From Plutella xylostella (Eukaryota; Arthropoda; Insecta; Lepidoptera; Plutellidae): a DNA stretch of 64,000 nt. Position numbers and translations under genes: made by a program. Position 1 is the stretch's first letter; each line of letters begins with the position of its first letter. Location of the stretch: contig NC_063999.1 in NCBI RefSeq assembly GCF_932276165.1, positions 560,501 through 624,500 of the forward strand. Reading direction: 5' to 3'. Below, in pieces: positions 1 to 11,800 of the stretch. The notes under the pieces were generated by a model, which did not search any database, had not been told where the DNA came from, and saw only the letters and a program-made list of their open reading frames with translations.

Positions 1-3000
1 CACCCTCCCTTTCAAACTAACTTCTACATTCTGGTTACATACATTTTTATATCATTAATTTTGAAAAGAAGTGACATAAGTACTTGAAGCATAGAACAAC
101 GCGGACTCGGGTGTACTAGAAGAGAAGCTCGATGCAATATATTGCGATTCAAGTTGTGGGGTATGTCCTGTAAAGTAGGAGTTCTACGCAAACATGTGAG
201 CTGAAATCTCAAAATAAACATAATTATTTATATTTCCTATACCTTTAATTTAAAGAATCTCATTATGCGATAGCAGTAGGTAAATTTCCCAAACGATGCG
301 GTAAGTGCTAGTATCACTACACAACGTCGTCAGAGGCGATTGAGTAAAGAGGAAGCGACAATCTCAGATCCAGGTCAATTGTGCACCAGGAGGGTCACTT
401 TACCTAACGAAATACGAAGATTCCGGGTGTTACTGCGCTAACCATGACTATATCTCGTGCTCAACGTATTGATTGTAATACATCTCTCTGGACCTACCGC
501 GAACTTGTTTTGACAAAGATTTTCGGATTCGAAATATACAGAATTTGACACTAATTTTTGACTTTGACGTCAAAACGAAATATCATTTACAGAGTTTAAT
601 ATTTAATTTTATCTAGTTATAAGTTTTTCTAGCACCTGTTACACTTTACATAGTCATAATTTTAAATAAATAATTAAAGATTTACAGAGTTGTAAATGAT
701 ATTTAGTTTTGACTTCGCGATATGGTCCTTGGTACGTGCGTTTTTATCAAGATAGAGTGACCCTTTAAAACGGCCCACGCTCATCGCTCACGTGCAAATA
801 TCAGCAGATATACGCAGTTGAGGCACAGCACATATATGTCCAAAGCACCTGCCAAGTGTGGAGGTATCTGGGATTCGTACACCCCAGAAATGGAGATTTT
901 GGGGAACTCTCATTGGTGTTCATTGATCATCACTACCTAATAGTGGTCCATATACTCGAAGAGAGATACCTATGTACATTCGTAATAAATAGTGAAACTA
1001 TTGCATTTTTTTACTACCTACGCGCTACGTTAACATTATTATACTCACAGAACTTGCATTTACGTCACAGTTTGCACTCAAATCGAATAAATACATAGGT
1101 AATTAACTAACTTAGATATTAATAAACCCAATAATATAGGTATATTCCTATATGCATTGCTAATAACACTTGGAAAACACTTTTGACCATTCATCAGTGG
1201 CTATAAATACTTACGTGGTTACGTATCACCTACGTAGCAGACTAATCAGAGGTCAGTTTTCTTAATTAAATTCCATACCTATAGTATTACTCACGAAACT
1301 AACAATAATACCATAATAACTAAAATAATTCTGTGGAAATTCATTATTAGGTCCAGTGTCTAGTGAGATAATAGGTGTTTACGAAGTTTTCTTTTGGATG
1401 TAAAAAATCTACGGAAAATAGAGCGTGAACTTTCATTTCTTATTTTTATATGGGAAATGGAAAGAAATCCGTAAAATAACCGGACCTCTTGACTCATCGT
1501 GTCATCAACTAAGTATTCATTTAATTCTGATTCCGATGACCAAAATTCTGTGATTCGGTGGAACTGTGCTGCATTCTTCGCGGGTGAAACACAGGAATTC
1601 ACTACAAAGTAAAGTACAAATGCATTGACAAAGTGCGAACTGCAAGGTCGTCTGACTCATGTGTTGATACTTTACTTATTTTATTATTAGCTCTAAGTTC
1701 AATACCTGTTTTATAGCTAAAGGGCCTGTTATACCGTATAAGTATGTTGAAAAGATTGTAAGAGATATTGGAAATGCTGGCCGTACAACGTAAGTAGGTA
1801 CCTACATTCATCCGAATCATTTTATTATTTATTTTGATGATTTTATCCAGTCTGGGAATAAGGTCGTTCAGAAATGTTTGGTGTAAAATAAATGTCTTGT
1901 GAAAAATATAAGGTAGATATATCTGTAGGCGAACATAACGCAAAGCACGATGCCGGTACCTGATCTGACACTGATCCCTGGCGGGGTAGGCAGAGTGTTA
2001 GGTAGCAACACTTGAACTTTCGATGAGCCTGACTTAAACTATATAGGTGTATAAACAGCAGCTATGAAGCCTGTGTCATTTTGTTACGAGCACCAAAGTT
2101 ATATTATTAAATTTGACATTTTTTGCACAATAAAATAAGAAGTAAACCTAATTATAATTATTTTTTTATCACATTTAGATATAATATGCATCGACCAACT
2201 CACAGTGGACCAGCGTGGTGGGAAAATTTCCATTTTGTCCAAGCCGAGGAAGGCAGGATACAGGATCTATTCGCGAGAGCCAGATGCAGGTACCCAGGTA
2301 AGTACTAACAACAGTAACAACTAACAACCTATGTACCTACATATGCTCAATACATTATGCATATACTCATTACTGCTTGATGAGAAAGGCTGGTTTTTTA
2401 ATTATTGAGGAGATTTTTGTTAAATAATATAATGTCTTAAATTAAAAGCTTTTCAGGAGTCGTACTAACTAAAACCTTATGCAGCGCTGACAATACAAAG
2501 ATTAAGCCATCATCATAAGCCAACCATCGAAAACTTTCAGACCTTCTTACAATAAGTAGGAATGGAAAAAACACTGAAAACAACTGGGAATAAGAAATAA
2601 AATAATTCAAAAATTGAATCCTATCTACAGATCAAAGTGCACGAGCAACGCAAATCAAATTATGCAATTTGGTTGATCCAATCCATCACATTTAAATGAA
2701 GACGCCATCCCACCGGATGTTTTTCCCGGCGCCCCCGGACCAATGGAGAGGCAATCATACAATTTGTATGAGCCGAGTGTGAGTTGTATGATTGTCAGTA
2801 TGTATGACTGTATGAATGTGAGTGGAGCGCGCACGCGCACAGGTGTTGCGTAATGAGGATCTATTAGGTATACTCAGCGCAAAAATAAGGGTGTTATAAG
2901 ATATAAGTTTGATATAAATGTGTATGTGGGTATAGGTATCTATACCTGTAGTAAACTAAAGGAAAAAATTGCAATAACTATGGGTCAAAGTAATTAAATT

Positions 3001-4100
3001 GTCGGCAAGCCTCGAGCCACTGACCTCCTTGTAGGGCTGCCCTCCGACGTCACTCTGCGTCACACACAGCGACACACTGTCATGGATGACGTCATCACGA
3101 CGCCAAATCCGGTGACAAAATGATCGACTCCCACGCACCTCACTTGGACAATATCATTGTATTTTCCACGGAGACTTTTAGAAATTGTTTTGAATGTTTC
3201 TTATATCTGAGGCTTTTCTAGCACAACTTGGTAAGTAGTAGAATGAAATAGTTGGTTGATAGATCTATCATTATCATCATCGCCGGAAGCCGATCTAACT
3301 GGACTAAGGTCATATTTAGGTAAGAATCAGTGAGTTTCTATTTGCTATTTAATTTTATGTATCACTGAAAATATTATCTCAGGTACACTTGTAGGTACAC
3401 CAAATTAACTCAAATAGGGAATATGCAAGAGGTTCAAATAAAGGTCAAATATTATTTATAATAAACTTTGTTATTTTATAACTACGCCTCCATCAATATT
3501 TTTGATTATAATTTATTTTTGAGGAAGTAAATGAAGTTGAAAAGTACAAATAAACTTCGGTAAATTCTAACTTCAGAGAAACGCCACCCATTTTCTTAGG
3601 GCGGATGTGACGTCAAAATTCTTTATATATCAATCTCAGAATAATAACTTCTTTGCGTTTGCGGTGGAAGTTAAATAAATGTCAAGTGTAAACAAAGAAA
3701 TGCTAATGTCATCGAGTGTTTGTGATGCTCGTTGTGATCAGATACGATGGATCACATAAAAATTCTTCCAATAGATCCTAGCCTCCTCTAACCTCTCCAG
3801 TTCTTGTTTGATATGCTTATTTGTTTGCAAAGTTTAGGACTTTTTATATTTTTTGTTGGTAGTGTATGGGCTGCCACTAGTTGTTCTTTTGTAATGAGGC
3901 GTAAACAGCCATTTGCTAGTCAACGAGCCACTCAAATATGCTCCATATTGCAACACAATAAAATTAAATTTGTATTGTAAGTATTATGACATGAACATGA
4001 CACAAGTTGCTCTTTCTACTTTTAGGTTATAATGGCAGTCGTTAGTATATTTCAAAAGTTGTTATTTTTTCTAAATTAAGTTATGGAAAAATTCTCGTAA
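1..4100. other. Intergenic, no supported gene
   Basis: No reading frame here resembles a conserved protein, and the open frames are short and AT-rich. The stretch holds dispersed repeat fragments (one at about 2,173-2,290), three TGACGTCA words (565, 3087, 3608) and a 20-odd-bp word near 93-113 that recurs near 61,606. A GC-richer patch at 3,000-3,130 has no supported coding content. Confidence 0.6.
2173..2290 (+). repeat. Lepidopteran dispersed repeat fragment
   Basis: The segment contains CAGTGGACCAGCGTGGTGGG followed by 'ccaagc..aggaagg' and 'gagagccag.tgcagg'. The same block recurs near 8,745-8,890 and in part near 11,868-11,965, in the same order. This is the kind of 3'-end repeat left by 5'-truncated retroposons in Lepidoptera. 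The exact family is not assigned. Confidence 0.5.
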
Positions 4101-4204
4101 TCAGAAGAACTGGACACTAGTCGTGCGCCAACGCTTGTCGAAGTAAGATCTACGCGCCGATAAACCAAAACCGTGTGCATCTACCCCATTTTTATTCTAT
4201 CGCG

Positions 4205-5215
4205 ATGGCGAAGTGTGCCGCTTGTACTACACTTGTAACCAAGAAAAAACCGGGATTGCAGTGTTCTAAGTGCAAGAAATGGCTGCATGGAACATGTGCA
4301 GCCATTTCAACTGACCAACTAAATGCGTTGTTCCTGACGGAGTCGGTCGAGTGGATGTGCAAGGCGTGCACCGGCAAGGCCAGGCCCGCCCGCCTGTCCT
4401 GCATCCTGCCAGACGCCGAGGAGGACGAGGGCGTCACGGATACTGAGGACGCTTCTGCAGACAAGATGACGAAGGTATCACTCACTAATATCAAACGTGA
4501 AATCCAACTCACCATTAGGGACGAGGTTAAGCGAGAAATACAGGCGGTATTCAGAGAAGAAATGCAACGTACCATGCAATATTTATCAGACAAAATCGAT
4601 GACTATGAAAAGTGCCAAAAAGAAAGCAAAGAAAGAATCTCTAATCTTGAAAAGAATGTTCATAACCTTACAAATACATGTGTTCACTTGCAGAAGTACA
4701 ACGGCGCGCTCGAACAAAAAATCATGGACATGGAACAGAGCACCAGGAAATTAAACCTCGAAATAGTAGGAATTGAAGTATTACCTGACGAAAACCCAAA
4801 GATAATAATAGAGAAACTGGGTGACCTAATGAAAGTCAGCTCCAAGGAAATAGAAAGTGCGACGAGGGGGGCGCCCAGGAGTAACGCTAAACCATCACCA
4901 ATAACTGTGAAGTTCTCTTCATCTGGAGCGGCTGCGCGCGACGCCTGGCTGAAGCAGCGTCGGGCCGCGCGCGCCGTCACCAGCGACATGCTGACGGGAG
5001 GCTCCCAGACCAGCGCCGTGTACGTCAACGAGGACCTGATCCCGGAGACCCGAGAGCTGTTCTGGAGAACCAGGGCTGAACTCCGTGATGTATGCAAGTA
5101 CATATGGCTGAGCGACGGCAAGGTACTCGTCAAGCAAACTGACGGAGCTAAAGCTTCAAGAATTAAGTGCGTAAATGATATCAGTGACATTAAAAAGGTG
5201 ATAGTGAACAAGTGA
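4205..5215 (+). CDS. Non-LTR retrotransposon ORF1 protein (PHD finger, coiled coil)
   Basis: This 336-aa nucleic-acid-binding ORF1 protein most likely forms the retrotransposon RNP. I chose the ATG at 4205 (MAKCAACTT) over the in-frame one at 4175 because it directly precedes the first zinc ligands. Residues 1-55 have C-x2-C, C-x2-C, H-x2-C and a final C-x2-C, a PHD-like C4HC3 finger. Residues about 90-190 are charged and coiled-coil-like. The C-terminal half resembles the RRM-plus-CTD part of L1-type ORF1. The stop overlaps an ATG (TGATG at 5213-5217), but that frame closes after 14 codons, so it is not the ORF2 start. GC content jumps in blocks (4320-4460 and 4860-5060). Confidence 0.8.
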   Translation: MAKCAACTTLVTKKKPGLQCSKCKKWLHGTCAAISTDQLNALFLTESVEWMCKACTGKARPARLSCILPDAEEDEGVTDTEDASADKMTKVSLTNIKREIQLTIRDEVKREIQAVFREEMQRTMQYLSDKIDDYEKCQKESKERISNLEKNVHNLTNTCVHLQKYNGALEQKIMDMEQSTRKLNLEIVGIEVLPDENPKIIIEKLGDLMKVSSKEIESATRGAPRSNAKPSPITVKFSSSGAAARDAWLKQRRAARAVTSDMLTGGSQTSAVYVNEDLIPETRELFWRTRAELRDVCKYIWLSDGKVLVKQTDGAKASRIKCVNDISDIKKVIVNK

Positions 5216-5269
5216 TGTCTATCTTAATTCACCTATATATAGTGTTAAAAGTGTTCTAAAATAATATAA

Positions 5270-8200
5270 TTCGCATTCGCGGCAATTCAAGACTTGGAGG
5301 TACTAACTAATTGCAACAATGAAGTGAGTACAAACTGTCTTCAATCATGGATAGATTCAATTTATGATAGAATAGATTTCTATTTATTTCACGTAAATAT
5401 AAGATCTATTAAAAAGAACTATAATGAACTGTTAGTTATATGTAATGATTATTTTTCTTTGTTAGATGTCATAGTAATTACTGAGCCTAATATTTCATTC
5501 GATATGTTGGATATGTACAATATTTCTGGTTATGATTTAAATAGTTACACGAGACAAAATCGGAAAGGTGGCGGCGTGTTAGTCTACACACACACGCACC
5601 TCTCTGCATCTGTGTGCGAGCCTCCGTTTGTTATGATAACGGCGGAATGTGTCTTAATCAATGTAAAAAAACATGGTAGTGATGTGCTTATCGTAGCCAT
5701 TTATCGCCCGCCAAAAATTCACCAACAAAATAAATTATGTCAATTCCTGGACGAATTAAATTTACTACTTAAAAACTTGCCTATTAATAAGAAAATCATC
5801 ATCTGCGGTGATATAAATATAAACCTTTTAGACACTAGAAATAATAATGTAATAACCTACGAGAATTTATTGGCGGAATATGGCTATTCTAAGTGCATAA
5901 CTAACGTAACAAGAAGGGAAATTTTAAAAGGGGAAATAGTCGAATCGTGTCTTGACCACATATTTGTAAGATGCCCACGTGACGATCTTTATTCCGCTGT
6001 ATTAGAGCATAAAATTGCGGACCACTATTGTACCGCCGTTGCTATAAGCAGCGCAGATTTTAATAATCAGTCACCGGGAGTGGACACTGAGTCAGCGCGG
6101 GGCGCGGGCGGGGGAGGCGGCGCGCGGCCGGGGCAGACCGAGGCGCGCCGCCTGCTTGATAACAAACTTGTTTATGAAAAACTTTCAGCAACTGAATTTC
6201 ATCATTTACTAAGTATTAATTGTCCATTAGAACTTTACAGTCAACTTCATAAAATATTTACTACCATATACGAGTCAAGCTATCAAATTAAACAAGTTAA
6301 AACTAGTGGAAGGGACTCTAAAGGGTGGGTAAACAAACAAATGAAAAAAATGGTACTAGAGAGAGATAGACTATTTAATATATGGTTCCAAGATAAAACG
6401 AATATGTTAAAAAGACTGCAATATACTAAATACAGGAATAAGTGTACAAAACATTTTTCTAGAATAAGAAATGAATATGATAAACAAAAGATTTTGGAAT
6501 GCAATGGTGATGTTAAAAAAATTTGGGATAATATAAATAGAATACTAGGTAACAAAAAAAGGTCTACTGATGATGTAATATTGAAATATATGTCAGGAAA
6601 CTCTAAGCAAGATATATGTAATAACTTTGCTACTACATTTAAAAATGATATAGATAGTATAACCCATGATTGTAATGATAAAATGTTAAATCGCGCCGAC
6701 TACAGCAGCGAGACCTGCGTGTCCATGCGCTGGCGGCCCGTGAGCAGCAAGGAGGTACATAATGTCATTAAACAAATGAGTGATAAAAAATCGCCAGGGT
6801 CGGATAGCATACGTATGAGGGACCTTAGGTATATAAGTGAACAAATAAGCCCAATTATAGCTCATTTAATTAATTTATGTATTAAGCAATCGAAATTCCC
6901 TTCTAAATTAAAAGAAGCTATAATACGGCCTATTTATAAAAAAGGTTTACATAAAGACTACGCTAATTACAGACCTATAGCTATTTTATCTAGTATAGAA
7001 AAGATAATAGAAAAATGTATTATTAATCAGCAAACCAAATTTCTTAGCGAATATGCGGTTATAAGTAGTGGACAACATGGCTTCCAGAGGGGAAAAAGCA
7101 CATCGACACTACTCACGAAATTTACTGACGAAATTAATAGCTATCTCAATGATAAACAATTTGTTGTCGCTGTGTTTTTTGACTTCAAAAAGGCGTTCGA
7201 TACCCTCCGGCACGAGACGCTGCTCGGGGCCATGGCGGAGTGCGGCGTCCGCGGGCCGCTGCACAACTGGTACCGCGAGTACCTCGCCGAGCGCTCCCAC
7301 CGGGTGCGCGTGGGCGAGGAGCACAGCCGGCCGCAGTCGGCGGCGGGGCGCGGGGTGCCGCAGGGCTCCGGCTGCGGTCCGCTGTGCTACCTGATGCACG
7401 TCAACAGCCTGTGCAACGTGATCCGCCATTGCTCGTCGTACATGTTCGCGGACGACCTGTGCACGCTGCGGGCCGGCCGCGACATGGACGAGGTCGCGCG
7501 TCTCGTGCAGGAGGATATCGACAACGTGGTCCGATGGTCTCATGATAATGGCATTGTACTCAACGCAGAAAAAACTAACCTACTTGTTATACAGTCCCCA
7601 TACTCATGTACCCCTACGTCTATATGTCAACTGGTTGCCCATAGCTTTGACTGCTTTCATAATAAATGTGTCAACTGCAAATGTACAACTATAAAACAAG
7701 TACCGTGGGTAACATATCTAGGAATGTGTATCGATGAAAAGATGGGCTGGACAAAACACATAGAAAAAATACTGAATAAGTTACGCATATTGTTATTTAA
7801 ATTTAAACAGCTTTCCTTCAAAGTACCTATTTCTGTTCTAAAAACAATATATCTATCTTTGGTAGATTCCATTATATCTTATGGACTGGACTGCTATGGA
7901 TCTATATTCAAAACGTACATGGACAAAATAGAAAATATTCAAATAAAATTTTTAAAATTGTTAGTTAGTAAAAATATAAGAAAAAAGTATAGTAATAATA
8001 ATAAAGCATTGTTCTCGATATGTAAAATATTACCTGCATCACTGAAATATAAATACCTTATCGCGATTAATAGTCATAGCACTCCAGACCATAAGATACC
8101 AATACACCACGGGCTCAACACGAGAGCTGCGGCTCAAGGTAAATACCAAACTGTAAAAGTTAATAACTATTTTGGAGGCAGATTGTTACAGCGCAGAATT

Positions 8201-8305
8201 CCATTGTTATATAATGAGATGCCTATCCATATAAGAAATGAACCAAATAAAAATACATTTTCAAGATTATATAAAACTTTCCTTCTACAAAATATAGCTA
8301 TGTAA
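5270..8305 (+). CDS. Non-LTR retrotransposon ORF2: APE endonuclease and reverse transcriptase
   Basis: ORF2 nicks target DNA and reverse-transcribes the element RNA. The frame is open from 5270 (after TAA at 5267) for about 1,010 codons. An APE-type endonuclease occupies roughly the first 260 residues (HVNIRSIKKN, ITEPN, YRPP, IICGDIN, and ADHYC where SDH is usual). The reverse transcriptase is central (FFDFKKAFDTL, GVPQGSGCGPL, YMFADD). The first in-frame ATG is at 5504, inside the endonuclease, so translation must begin without AUG or by a recoding event from ORF1. The start is therefore given as the beginning of the open frame. Base composition is a mosaic: 6085-6155, 6695-6755 and 7195-7530 are strongly GC-rich in an otherwise AT-rich ORF. 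Confidence 0.88.
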   Translation, partial: FAFAAIQDLEVLTNCNNEVSTNCLQSWIDSIYDRIDFYLFHVNIRSIKKNYNELLVICNDYFSLLDVIVITEPNISFDMLDMYNISGYDLNSYTRQNRKGGGVLVYTHTHLSASVCEPPFVMITAECVLINVKKHGSDVLIVAIYRPPKIHQQNKLCQFLDELNLLLKNLPINKKIIICGDININLLDTRNNNVITYENLLAEYGYSKCITNVTRREILKGEIVESCLDHIFVRCPRDDLYSAVLEHKIADHYCTAVAISSADFNNQSPGVDTESARGAGGGGGARPGQTEARRLLDNKLVYEKLSATEFHHLLSINCPLELYSQLHKIFTTIYESSYQIKQVKTSGRDSKGWVNKQMKKMVLERDRLFNIWFQDKTNMLKRLQYTKYRNKCTKHFSRIRNEYDKQKILECNGDVKKIWDNINRILGNKKRSTDDVILKYMSGNSKQDICNNFATTFKNDIDSITHDCNDKMLNRADYSSETCVSMRWRPVSSKEVHNVIKQMSDKKSPGSDSIRMRDLRYISEQISPIIAHLINLCIKQSKFPSKLKEAIIRPIYKKGLHKDYANYRPIAILSSIEKIIEKCIINQQTKFLSEYAVISSGQHGFQRGKSTSTLLTKFTDEINSYLNDKQFVVAVFFDFKKAFDTLRHETLLGAMAECGVRGPLHNWYREYLAERSHRVRVGEEHSRPQSAAGRGVPQGSGCGPLCYLMHVNSLCNVIRHCSSYMFADDLCTLRAGRDMDEVARLVQEDIDNVVRWSHDNGIVLNAEKTNLLVIQSPYSCTPTSICQLVAHSFDCFHNKCVNCKCTTIKQVPWVTYLGMCIDEKMGWTKHIEKILNKLRILLFKFKQLSFKVPISVLKTIYLSLVDSIISYGLDCYGSIFKTYMDKIENIQIKFLKLLVSKNIRKKYSNNNKALFSICKILPASLKYKYLIAINSHSTPDHKIPIHHGLNTRAAAQGKYQTVKVNNYFGGRLLQRRIPLLYNEMPIHIRNEPNKNTFSRLYKTFLLQNIAM

Positions 8306-8744
8306 TTATTGCTAATTAAAACCTACCCTATATAACATTAATAATCAACAATATGTCTAGGTATGTAACGTTAGGTATGTCTATCTTTTGTAAAGTTAAG
8401 AAAATGTTAAGTTAAAACTTTTTAAGTATAAGTAATCATAGAAAAAGAAGTGCGACTCCCTCCCCACAGACAAACCAATATGTACTTGGTTTTGTGGGAT
8501 GTATTAGGTTAAGCTTATTTGTGAAATAAATATATTTATTCATTTATTCATTTATTCATTCACATTCAATTTATTACGCAGTATGAACGAGTAAACTGTG
8601 GCCAGCTGCGGAAAAGTTTTTATTATAAATACAAGATAATATGTATGTTATACGTTATTATTTTTGTAGAATTAAATTCGGGGATAATCATGTAGCATGT
8701 GAAAGAAAACATCGTGAGGAAACCTCAATATTTAGATTAAGCAC

Positions 8745-8890
8745 ATTTAGATATGTGAACCCACCAATCCGCAGTGGACCAGCGTGGTGGGAAATGGTCC
8801 AAGCTTAGGAAGGGGGTTTGGACCTTTGAGATATGCACAAAGGTTCCATTCAAGAGAGCCAGGTGCAGGTTCTTACACCCCCACAGATAA
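8745..8890 (+). repeat. Lepidopteran dispersed repeat fragment
   Basis: It contains CCACCAATCCGCAGTGGACC, then GCGTGGTGGGAAATGG and 'gagagccaggtgcagg'. It matches the segment at 2,173-2,290 and, in its first part, that at 11,868-11,965. It is likely a retroposon 3' fragment. Confidence 0.5.
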
Positions 8891-11800
8891 TAGAATAGAA
8901 TTACCCACTAACCCTAGCCTCTCTTACTGAGAACCAAATTTACAGTAAGTACATACATACAATACAAATATTACTTTATATTCATATTGCCATAACATCC
9001 TAATATTGAGTACAAAGGTCCTCTGGTTTGCGCGCTCCCATTTCAAAACAGCCACTGGTCACACTTTATTACCATTAAAAACAGCCACTGATCCACACTT
9101 TATACACTTCCTTTTTCGTTTGTTACCATGACAACATTGGTTTGTTGAAAATACAAAAGTACTCTGTGATTACTTGATTAGGTAAAAAATCTATGCCAAC
9201 TGACGGGACTCATTATTCTGAGCCGTGAAATTAAAAGATTATGACGTCACACCAGCCCGCCATCCTGACGGGAATTTCAAAGTGGTCGTGATGGTTGTAA
9301 TTTTTTAACTTTCTTTAAAATACCTTAAATTACTTATTTTGGCGTTTAATTTTTTTTTACTATAATAAAGTGATGTAAAACTATCCAATAAAAGAATTAA
9401 AAAATTTTATGCATATTCCCTATTGCGGACCACATACAAGATGACAAATGACATCATGTAATCGCAGGATCCATTACGGTCAATATTCGCAAATTTTCCT
9501 TCATCTCCCGCCAAAACGCATGAATCATAGAGCAGGTAAATCCAGCGTATCCTGTTTAAAGATGGCCGCCGCGAGGACCGACGCACGCGACTTCCGGTGG
9601 CGCTAGAGGGCGGGAAGTGGAAAATTGTAACCAGTTTTTCTTGATATGTATAGGAGCATCTTACAAATAATAACTTAGACGGCTGTGGAAAAAAAGTTTT
9701 TCTAGTTTTTGCATCAGGTGGAATTGAAGTACCTGTTTTTTTTTTAAGAATTAAACCCGAACTAACTATGTCCGTAGAAAATTATAAAAACTTCCGTTTA
9801 AGTACATAATAAAGATAGGCACCTATGCATGACCTCTTTGTAAGCTAGTGCTCTTGGCTCAATAAAAAAATGCTAAAAACATACTGATTCGTTCAGAAAC
9901 ATTCAGGTGCTGATTTCTATGATATCTATGGTCGTCGATTGCCGAATCGGCAGCGGCGCCTGAATGTGGAACACGTGACGTCACTTCCTGCCCGTGGGCG
10001 ACTCCCACCGCCCTAGCCACTCTAGGTTGTCTATGAATGAGCCTGTTACGCTAGTTTCTGAGATATCGCTAAAGAGAGAGACCATTACAACATGTATCAA
10101 AAGCTTGACATGATTGAGGGTATATTAAATCGTTTTTATCTAAACCTACCTACTGTAGTTACCTACGATACCTCTTATGTTTATGTACCTAGTGCAGTAA
10201 AGGTAAGCTAAGACATTCTAGCTTTCCATTTTAGGACGTGGACTTAAACCACTAACCTAGATAAATTAATATACTATTAGAATAGGGGCTAACAGTGATC
10301 GTTTATTTTATTGATAGCACAATTTAGTACTTAAACAGTGTTTAGTGGAAATGAATATCAATAGCGTTATGGCAGACCCATCTATCCACCTATCTCTCTG
10401 GTAATAGAGTTGTAACAAAATTCTGCGAAAGCTCCGGAACAACAATTCTTAAAAGTTTTAACCTAAATAATTTGCACATGTTTTGCTGAACCATCTGTGA
10501 TGGAAGACAATAAGGCACAACACCTGAGGCCACTCATTATCTGCAACATCTGTGCTAATGGCGACTGAGGACTACCTATTTAGTTAACAAACTCTTTGCA
10601 GCTTAATTTGCCGCCGTCACACCTGCGGGCTTACGCCATTATCTAATCTGTGAATGTTATTTAAACAAAAGGTTTTAGCTACAATACTGCTACCCTCCTT
10701 GTCAGACCTATACCTAATACTAACTAGGGCTAGGGATATATTTATAATAGTCACTGATAAGAAAAGTAATTAATTCTGTAAAACTTTTTTATAGCATACA
10801 TTTTCTGAGAGAAAAAACACTGTAAGAATAAATACTTATGTAAATGTTGTAAAACACAAGATAGAGAGAACGAAAACGTGGCCCAAAACAGAAGTGGCGG
10901 TGTTTATTAATTTAAACGTTTGTATTCTATCTATCGGTCTGTCTGTCTGAATCATTTTTTTAACTAGCCTATTTGGTTTGAATCAATTAGCGAAGCGAAA
11001 TCATCCCGGAACACGAAACAAGTAGAAACAACCCACAAATTCCTGCCACACTTTCGCACGAACTGTCCAACAGATAACAATAGCCATTAGATAATGCGCA
11101 TAGGTACAGGGTGTTAATATTGTGCACACCTGTGGCGCTTTGTCAGCCCATGACTAAGACAAGGACAGATTACTATAACAAAAAGTGTAATTGTGTATAG
11201 AGAAAAAAACGGAACGAAAGTGTTTGATACTATTGTTAATGATACAACAAACTACTAATGCTTTTCAGGTGTTAAGGATTTGTGCTAATGAGCTTGGCTC
11301 GATGCGTATGGCCTTCAGTAAAATATACGGTCTAGTACTTAAATAGTTTCAAGGATCTGAAATAAAATTATAATCTGAAAATATTACCTACATACTACCC
11401 ACCTATCAATCAATCAATATAGCTTGGTTATTCCAATAAATATGAACTGACAATGAAGACAATTTGGCAAACACAGCAGCATGCAATAAAAATAACAATA
11501 GGAGAGGTGTAAAATTAGTTGCGAACTTATGAATGAGCTTACGCGCCGCCGAACTACAAAAACCCGAAAAACACCTCATTTCACTAAACCTTTTATTTAT
11601 TTGTCTAAGTAGTAAAAGGAACAATATGTCTACAGGTGTCCTATTGTCTGGGCCTATCTCCAGTTAGGCCGTGGTCACAAAGCAAACCTCAATGAAGTTG
11701 GACCGTGGGAACGAGAGGAAACAATCCCGTAACTTGTCCAATTTAGAAAAAATGCAAGGATCCCACCCTTACAATGACCGAAGGAAACAATACAGTGAAA

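Larger units (their letters stand above)
4100..8566 (+). mobile_element. Full-length non-LTR retrotransposon with PHD-finger ORF1
   Basis: Two intact ORFs in series are followed by a short-repeat tail of ATTCATTT units at about 8,528-8,565, the arrangement of CR1/Jockey-group elements. ORF1 carries a PHD-type zinc finger, coiled coil and RRM-like region; ORF2 carries an APE-type endonuclease and a reverse transcriptase. The 5' end is estimated at about 4.1 kb, just upstream of ORF1, because no target-site duplication was found. Both ORFs lack stops and frameshifts, so this is a recent, possibly active copy. Confidence 0.85.

Noticed and set aside
7109..7545. Arg/Ala-rich frames overlapping the reverse transcriptase of the first LINE
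   Set aside because: They lie in the GC-rich patch of ORF2, where stop codons are rare in all frames; the RT motifs are in the other frame.
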